This document shows, in pieces, positions 59,173-64,000 of a stretch of 64,000 nt of DNA. Under the pieces are notes generated by a model. It made no database searches and was not told where the DNA came from. It saw nothing but the letters and a program-made list of their open reading frames with translations. Origin of the DNA: Nitratireductor aestuarii. Lineage in GTDB: Bacteria > Pseudomonadota > Alphaproteobacteria > Rhizobiales > Rhizobiaceae. How positions within the stretch are numbered: the first letter of the stretch is position 1; every line of letters begins with the position of its first letter. The position numbers and the translations under genes were made by a program. The stretch covers positions 620,001 to 684,000 of the forward strand of contig NZ_BMIF01000001.1 in assembly GCF_014641695.1 (NCBI RefSeq), given 5' to 3'.

Positions 59173-60297
59173 TCAGGGGCCTGTTCGTTCAACCTGCTTT
59201 GGCTCGATGGGGATGGGATCCATCTTCCGGCGTTCCTCCTGCTTCGCCTCCCGCAGGCGTTCCTGGCTGGCGAACAGCGACCAGACGGCAAAGAATAGCG
59301 CTGCGATCAGCGGCCCGATGACGAACCCATTGATGCCGAGAAGCGAAATGCCGCCCAGCGTCGACACCAGCACCACGTAATCCGGCAGGCGCGTATCCTT
59401 GCCGACGAGCGGCGGTCGCAGGAGATTGTCGATCAGGCTGATGACGAAGACGCCGACAGCAAGCAGGATGCCACCGCGCACATATTCGCCGGTGAGCAGA
59501 AGATAGAAGGCAACGGGGGCCCAGACGAGGAACGAACCGATTGCCGGCAGCAGCGACAGGACGGCCATCAGCACGCCCCAGAGCAGCGGCGCCTCTATGC
59601 CGAGGAACCAGAAGGCAAGCCCGCCGATCGTGCCCTGCAGAATGGCGATGATGACATTGCCCTTCACCGTCGCCTTCACCACTGTCGCGAACTTCCGCAG
59701 CACATAGTCCGTATGAAAATCGCTGAGCGGGCTCGCGCGGCGGATGATGCGCGCGATGACCGAGCCGTCGCGGAACAGGAAGAACAGCACGTAGAGCATC
59801 ACGCCGAGGCTGACGAAGAGCTGCGCGGTTCCCTGCCCGATGCTGAGCGCCCGCGAGGCGACCATCTGCGCGGCCTGCGCCACGAAGGAGGTGATGCGGG
59901 CCTGAACCTGCTCGATGCTGTCGAGCTGGAAATTGCCGAGCATGTCGACCACGTAGGTTGGCAACGCATCGCGGATATGCTCGACGATGGTGACGAGATC
60001 GACCTGGCTGCGGCTGAGCCTGTTGTAAAGCGCCGTTGCCTCCTGGGCGAGCGAGGCAAGGATCAGCGATCCCGGGATGACGACGATGCAGACACAGGCG
60101 ACGAGGCTGAGCGCCGCCGCTAGGTTCCGTCGTCCCTTGAGCCTCACCACAAGCCAGCGCTGCAGCGGATTGAACAGGAGCGCCAGGATGGCGGCCCACA
60201 GCACCGCCCCATAGAACGGCAGGAGCAGCCAGATGAAGGCGATCGTCACCAGGACGACCATGACCATGAAACTGTTATCCTGAACGCTGCGACGCAA
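59173..60297 (-). CDS. AI-2E-family (PerM/TqsA-like) membrane permease
   Basis: 374 residues with about seven to eight membrane segments and a long soluble loop (about 70-150, SRSQVDLVTIVEHIRDALPT). The YVLRKFATVVKATVKGNVII stretch, IGGLAFWFLGIEAPLLWGVL, LPAIGSFLVWAPVA and GGISLLGINGFVIGPLI are conserved in the family. Members export autoinducer-2 or act as ion/antiporters; substrate is undetermined. It lies 132 bp beyond ku copy 2 on the same strand with its own start region. Confidence 0.88.
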   Translation of the reverse strand: MRRSVQDNSFMVMVVLVTIAFIWLLLPFYGAVLWAAILALLFNPLQRWLVVRLKGRRNLAAALSLVACVCIVVIPGSLILASLAQEATALYNRLSRSQVDLVTIVEHIRDALPTYVVDMLGNFQLDSIEQVQARITSFVAQAAQMVASRALSIGQGTAQLFVSLGVMLYVLFFLFRDGSVIARIIRRASPLSDFHTDYVLRKFATVVKATVKGNVIIAILQGTIGGLAFWFLGIEAPLLWGVLMAVLSLLPAIGSFLVWAPVAFYLLLTGEYVRGGILLAVGVFVISLIDNLLRPPLVGKDTRLPDYVVLVSTLGGISLLGINGFVIGPLIAALFFAVWSLFASQERLREAKQEERRKMDPIPIEPKQVERTGP

Positions 60298-60510
60298 TTG
60301 CCTTTGCCTCCTTGGTGGACAGTTCCACGGCCCATGGGCCCCTACGTTATAGGCTTTTGGCCCGTTCTGTGAATGGGAATGATGTAAGCCTGGCTATCGC
60401 AAACGGTTCCACGGACGCCCGCGACAGACCGGCGCGACCAACGACACCTGTGCCGGTTTAACCTTGCGCCCTATGCGCGCCCGAGCTTCCTCGCGGCTGG
60501 GCGCACCCTC

Positions 60511-60539
60511 TTGACAGTCTCGCAAAACTCATTCAGTTA
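60511..60539 (+). promoter_or_regulatory. Candidate promoter of tRNA-Thr
   Basis: TTGACA (60511-60516) matches the consensus -35; CAGTTA (60534-60539) sits 17 bp further and about 20 bp before the tRNA. The -10 is weak, as is common for alphaproteobacteria. Confidence 0.5.
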
Positions 60540-60558
60540 CAGCGCGTTCTTTGGTCTT

Positions 60559-60634
<76 letters not shown>

Positions 60635-60712
60635 TGAATTTCCCAGTAAAGCATCGCACTAAAATCCAACTTCCGCCGTTGGCGGGCGGTCGATGTGGCG
60701 TCATATTGTAAA

Positions 60713-60741
60713 TGAATTCCCTTGGTTCCAAGGGGTTCATG
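60713..60741 (+). repeat. Hairpin between tRNA-Thr and the HEPN-like gene
   Basis: ATGAA..CCCTTGG and CCAAGGG..TTCAT arms enclose TT, giving a long stem with two unpaired bases on one side and one on the other. No T-run follows. Confidence 0.55.
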
Positions 60742-60837
60742 AGAGACTCGGCTACTCCACGCGACATAGATGCACCATGGATTGACGGCTTCCACCGCGT
60801 CCAGCATCATTCACGTGGGGAAGCGGAGGTGTGAAAA

Positions 60838-61416
60838 TTGCATGAAAGTATATTTCAGCTGCGGGCCCGAGCACCGCTGCATTTTATCAATCGTGCGTGG
60901 GACGCCCGGGCAGCAGCGCGTTATCTTTGGGAGGGAAACAAAACTAATCAGAGACTATTCGCTGCATTCCTCCGCGAGGGTTCATTGGCGCTCGAACTCG
61001 CTATCAAAGGCGTCATCGCTCAACGGCTCGTGAACGGCACGATAGAGCTTAAAGATGATCGCCCGCCACAAACCCACGATCTGCCTCAGCTCTGGCACAC
61101 CGCCAAATTGCCAAAACTCAAGAGTGAAGATCAGGGTCGGCTTATCTTCGCAAAACACGTGCTGTATTGGGGAGGGCGCTATCCCGTCCCTGCCAAAGAA
61201 AGCGATTACGCCAGAGAAGAAAGAGAGGAAAAGCCGTTTCGTAAAATTGTCGGTAAAATCGGGCGCTACAACATAGAGCAAAGGTTGAACCTGGGTTGGG
61301 ACGATTTTGACCGGATCTTTCGTATTGCAGCGGACACTCAGGTTTCCATTGCACCGTACACTGATGCGCGAGGCTTCCTTATTTTCCCTGAAGGCCACGA
61401 GAAATATCGCGGTTAG
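60838..61416 (+). CDS. HEPN-like protein of unknown function, TTG start
   Basis: 192 residues. The only start with a good ribosome-binding site (GGAGG, eight bases upstream) is a TTG giving MHESIFQLRARA; the ATG four bases later is in another frame. A helix with GSLALELAIKGVIAQRL, then THDLPQLW and VLYWGGRYPVP, resembles HEPN-type helical proteins, in which an ALELAIK-type helix and an HDL segment recur; I cannot see a clear RxxxxH active site, so RNase activity is not claimed. Base composition is lower in GC than the neighbours. It lies next to tRNA-Thr with no partner gene, so a toxin-antitoxin role would lack a visible antitoxin. Confidence 0.65.
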   Translation: MHESIFQLRARAPLHFINRAWDARAAARYLWEGNKTNQRLFAAFLREGSLALELAIKGVIAQRLVNGTIELKDDRPPQTHDLPQLWHTAKLPKLKSEDQGRLIFAKHVLYWGGRYPVPAKESDYAREEREEKPFRKIVGKIGRYNIEQRLNLGWDDFDRIFRIAADTQVSIAPYTDARGFLIFPEGHEKYRG

Positions 61417-61563
61417 CAATCAGGCCCTCTGAACATGTAGTTGAAAACGACCGGTCTCGAGTTCTAACTACTTTGCGAGCCGACCGAATTGGTAAGCCGT
61501 GTGCAATTTTGAGGGCAGATCGTGGCTTCGGAGACCGCCTATATTAGTTTAGGTGACTTGCCC

Positions 61564-61592
61564 TTGACGCAGCTCAAGAATCCGCCTGCATT
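61564..61592 (+). promoter_or_regulatory. Candidate promoter of the glycerate module
   Basis: CTTGACG (TTGACG at 61564-61569) and TGCATT (61587-61592) are 17 bp apart, 30 bp before the dehydrogenase start codon. The -35 is good, the -10 weak. Confidence 0.4.
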
Positions 61593-61622
61593 GTGCCACC
61601 ACTTGCACAGCGGACGAGTATC

Positions 61623-62597
61623 ATGGCGGAAGCAGACAGACCTCAGCAGATTGTCTTCCTTGATCGGGAGACGCTTCCGCCCGAGACCTGCCTCAAGGGA
61701 TTGAGCTTCCCGCATGATCTGACCCTTTACGGGAGGACGGCGCCTGATCAGGTGGCCGCGCGGATCGCCGATGCGGACATCGTCATCACCAACAAGGTTC
61801 CGGTAAGGGGCGACGCCATCGGTCAGGCGAAACGGCTGAAGTTGATCGCGGTCGCCGCCACCGGCTATGACAACGTCGACCTTGCAGCCTGCACCGAGCG
61901 CGGGATCACCGTATCAAACATCCGCAACTACGCGGGGAACACGCTGCCTGAGCATACGTTCGCGCTCATCCTGGCGCTGCGCCGGAGCATCCTTCCCTAT
62001 CACCAGTCGGTGGCGCGCGGGGAATGGCAGAAGTCCGGCCAGTTCTGCTATTTCGACTATCCGGTTTTCAATCTGGCGGGCGCCACGCTCGGCGTCATCG
62101 GCGACGGCACGCTCGGGCGGGCGGTGGCGAAGCTCGGCGAAGCCTTCGGCATGCGCGTCCTCTTTTCCGCGCACAAGGGCCGCACCGGCATGGGTTCGCT
62201 CTATACGCCCTTCGAGGAAGTGCTGCGCCAGAGCGACGTGATAACGCTCCACTGCCCGCTGAAGCCAGCAACGCGCAACATGATCGCGGCCGAGGAATTC
62301 GCGCTGATGGAGCGCCGGCCTCTGCTCATCAACACCGCGCGCGGTGGCCTGGTAGATGAAAACGCGCTCTGCGATGCGCTTGAGAGAGGACAGATATCCG
62401 GCGCCGGATTCGACGTGGTGACGAAGGAACCGCTTCCGGCGGACCATCCGTTCACGCGGCTCATGGATCGTCCGAACTTCATCCTGACGCCGCATATCGC
62501 CTGGTCGAGCCGCGAGGCCATCCAGGTCCTCGCTGACCAGCTCATCGAGAACATCGAACTTTTCCACAAGGGAACGCCGCGCAATGTCGTCCAATAG
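61623..62597 (+). CDS. D-2-hydroxyacid dehydrogenase, probable hydroxypyruvate reductase
   Basis: 324 residues from the ATG giving MAEADRPQQIVFLDRE. The NAD(P)-binding motif GVIGDGTLGRAV and the catalytic set Arg240 (NTARGGLVDE), Glu269 (VTKEPLP) and His291 (LTPHIAWSS) are complete. The AATGYDNVDLAACTERGITV and NYAGNTLPEHTFAL stretches fit glycerate dehydrogenases. Overlap of 14 bp with the glycerate kinase gene that follows suggests the product is D-glycerate from hydroxypyruvate. Other 2-hydroxyacid substrates remain possible. Confidence 0.88.
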   Translation: MAEADRPQQIVFLDRETLPPETCLKGLSFPHDLTLYGRTAPDQVAARIADADIVITNKVPVRGDAIGQAKRLKLIAVAATGYDNVDLAACTERGITVSNIRNYAGNTLPEHTFALILALRRSILPYHQSVARGEWQKSGQFCYFDYPVFNLAGATLGVIGDGTLGRAVAKLGEAFGMRVLFSAHKGRTGMGSLYTPFEEVLRQSDVITLHCPLKPATRNMIAAEEFALMERRPLLINTARGGLVDENALCDALERGQISGAGFDVVTKEPLPADHPFTRLMDRPNFILTPHIAWSSREAIQVLADQLIENIELFHKGTPRNVVQ

Positions 62598-63879
62598 CAA
62601 GCCTGACGCCGGGTTCTATCGCACCGTCCTGCGCGAAATGTTCAACGCGGCGATAGCGGCCGCCCAGCCCGCGCTGGTGCTGCCCCAGCATCTGCCTTCG
62701 AAGCCGAAGGGCAGAACCATTGTCGTCGGCGGTGGCAAGGCTTCCGCAGCGATGGCGAGGGCACTGGAGGAAAACTGGCCGCATGAGCTCTCAGGCTGCA
62801 TCGTCACCCGCGATGGCCACGAGGTTGCCTGCAACCGGATCGAGGTCTTGTCCGCCTCGCATCCCGTACCTGACGAGCGCTCTGTTACTGCCGGCAAGAG
62901 GATGCTGGAGCTGGTGTCCGGCCTCACCGAAGACGACCTTGTGATCGCCCTCATTTCCGGCGGCGGTTCTTCCCTGCTCTCCGTTCCGGCTGAAGGCCTG
63001 ACGCTTGACGACAAGCAGGCGGTGACACGCGCCCTGCTCCGCTCTGGTGCTGCAATCAGCGAAATGAACATTGTGCGCAAGCAGCTGTCGGCAATCAAGG
63101 GCGGCAAGCTGGCTGAAGCTGCCTATCCGGCGCGCGTGGTGACGCTGCTGATTTCCGACGTGCCGGGCGACGACCCGTCCGCCATCGCCTCGGGGCCGAC
63201 GATTCCGGACACTTCCACGCCAGCAAAGGCACTTGAGATCCTCGAACGGTACGGCATCACCGAACCAGTGTCAGTGATCCGCCATCTGCAGGCAGCGAAG
63301 GAAAGCTCTGGTCGCGCTCCGTCTAACGCGGACAATGCGCACACGATCATCGCCCGCCCGCAGGCATCACTGGAAGCAGCCGCGCGGGTCGCGGAGGAGC
63401 ACGGCATCACGCCGGTCATCCTCGGCGATGCGCTGGAGGGTGAGTCCCGTGACCTTGCGCGCGAACTGGCCGAAATCGCCCGACGGACGAAGGCAACCGG
63501 CGAAACCGCAGCTCCGCCCTGCGCCCTGATTTCCGGCGGCGAGACAACCGTGACGGTGCGCGGCAATGGGCGGGGCGGACGCAACGTCGAGTTCCTGCTT
63601 GCGCTCGCCGTGGAGCTGAACGGGCTGGAAGAGACCTATGCGATTGCCGGGGATACCGATGGCGTGGACGGCGCGGAAGAAGTGGCAGGTGCCGTGATTG
63701 CCCCGGATACGCTCACCCGTGCACAGGAAATCGGCATCGATCCGCGCGCTTTCCTGGAAAACAACGACGGGCATACGTTTTTCGAGCGGCTCGGCGATCA
63801 GGTCGTCACCGGCCCAACGCTCACCAATGTCAACGATTTCCGCTGCATCATCGTGGGCGGATCAGGTCAGCCGCTTTAG
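62584..63879 (+). CDS. Glycerate 2-kinase (MOFRL family, GckA/TtuD type)
   Basis: 431 residues. RTIVVGGGKASAAMARALEE near the N-terminus, LISGGGSSLLSVPAEGL, MNIVRKQLSAIKGGKLAEAA and, in the C-terminal MOFRL domain, GETTVTVRGNGRGGRNVEF are family hallmarks. It phosphorylates D-glycerate to 2-phosphoglycerate, the substrate of enolase, whose gene starts at the other end of the window. Its start overlaps the dehydrogenase end, so the pair is translationally coupled and channels hydroxypyruvate or tartronate-derived glycerate into glycolysis. Confidence 0.93.
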   Translation: MSSNSKPDAGFYRTVLREMFNAAIAAAQPALVLPQHLPSKPKGRTIVVGGGKASAAMARALEENWPHELSGCIVTRDGHEVACNRIEVLSASHPVPDERSVTAGKRMLELVSGLTEDDLVIALISGGGSSLLSVPAEGLTLDDKQAVTRALLRSGAAISEMNIVRKQLSAIKGGKLAEAAYPARVVTLLISDVPGDDPSAIASGPTIPDTSTPAKALEILERYGITEPVSVIRHLQAAKESSGRAPSNADNAHTIIARPQASLEAAARVAEEHGITPVILGDALEGESRDLARELAEIARRTKATGETAAPPCALISGGETTVTVRGNGRGGRNVEFLLALAVELNGLEETYAIAGDTDGVDGAEEVAGAVIAPDTLTRAQEIGIDPRAFLENNDGHTFFERLGDQVVTGPTLTNVNDFRCIIVGGSGQPL

Positions 63880-64000
63880 CGTGTTGCCTCTGGTCCGGTT
63901 CTTGCATCGACAACCTTTTGGGGTCTTCGTAAGGCAGCTTGCCGTGCGGCTTGCTCGTCCCCTATGGTGCTCCGAAATCTTGTGGCGGCGTCTCTTCGCA
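63880..64000. other. Right-edge sequence after the glycerate kinase
   Basis: 121 bp. No terminator is evident. An ATG at 63964 opens a frame (MVLRNLVAASLR) that could be the start of a further gene, perhaps a signal peptide, but the window ends 12 codons later and I do not call it. Confidence 0.3.

Noticed and set aside
60770-61033. Alternative frame starting upstream of the HEPN-like gene, including the ATG at 60842
   Set aside because: It stops after 87 codons, lacks a ribosome-binding site at the right distance, and shows no recognisable motif; the TTG frame is longer and has GGAGG.

Overview
The window is a bacterial chromosomal core region from an alphaproteobacterium, most probably of the order Hyphomicrobiales (Rhizobiales). 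I base this on protein content: an ATP12-type F1-ATPase chaperone, an IalB-family periplasmic protein, a DUF982 protein, a three-domain LigD with two Ku proteins, GC-rich coding, and short rhizobial-type intergenic palindromes ending in ...ACCGGTTTTCC... . The genus cannot be fixed from the sequence alone.

Left flank (1-14.7 kb): the 5' end of enolase, a ComEC-like membrane protein divergent from gltX, then gltA (citrate synthase). A lipid module follows: dgkA, a broken EptA/sulfatase-type phosphoethanolamine transferase, and pssA. Next come a LysE-family exporter and a minus-strand run: ATP12 chaperone, rRNA pseudouridine synthase, fluoride channel CrcB, RarA/MgsA and a Do-type periplasmic protease. 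A small DUF486 membrane protein sits on the plus strand.

Core (14.8-48.2 kb): about 33 kb read almost entirely leftward. In transcription order it is tuf copy 2, tRNA-Trp, secE, nusG, rplK, rplA, rplJ, rplL, rpoB, rpoC, then rpsL, rpsG, fusA, tuf copy 1, the S10 cluster (rpsJ to rpsQ), the spc cluster (rplN to secY, adk) and the alpha cluster (rpsM, rpsK, rpoA, rplQ). Only one small plus-strand gene, of unknown function, interrupts it, between rpoC and rpsL. RNA-level signals are visible: an L10-type leader before rplJ, a strong hairpin between rplL and rpoB, a wrong-way intrinsic terminator between rplO and secY, a heptamer-built palindrome between rpsM and rpsK, and terminators after rplQ, rpoC and tuf2.

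Right flank (48.2-64 kb): a more accessory-looking stretch. It carries a DAACS symporter, a DUF982 protein, a two-gene operon (compact trimeric autotransporter adhesin plus IalB-like periplasmic protein), an amphi-Trp-domain protein and another small unknown protein. Then come tRNA-Gly, tRNA-Tyr, rlmB and a non-homologous end-joining locus (ku, convergent with a ku2-ligD operon; three tandem 54-bp palindromes lie between). It ends with an AI-2E-family permease, tRNA-Thr, a HEPN-like unknown protein and a hydroxypyruvate reductase/glycerate kinase pair.

The least-explained items are the adhesin-IalB operon, the repeat family that begins exactly at stop codons, the tuf gene-conversion tract, the palindrome on the rpsM stop codon, and the TTG-initiated HEPN-like gene beside tRNA-Thr. 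I found no CRISPR array, insertion sequence or integrase.
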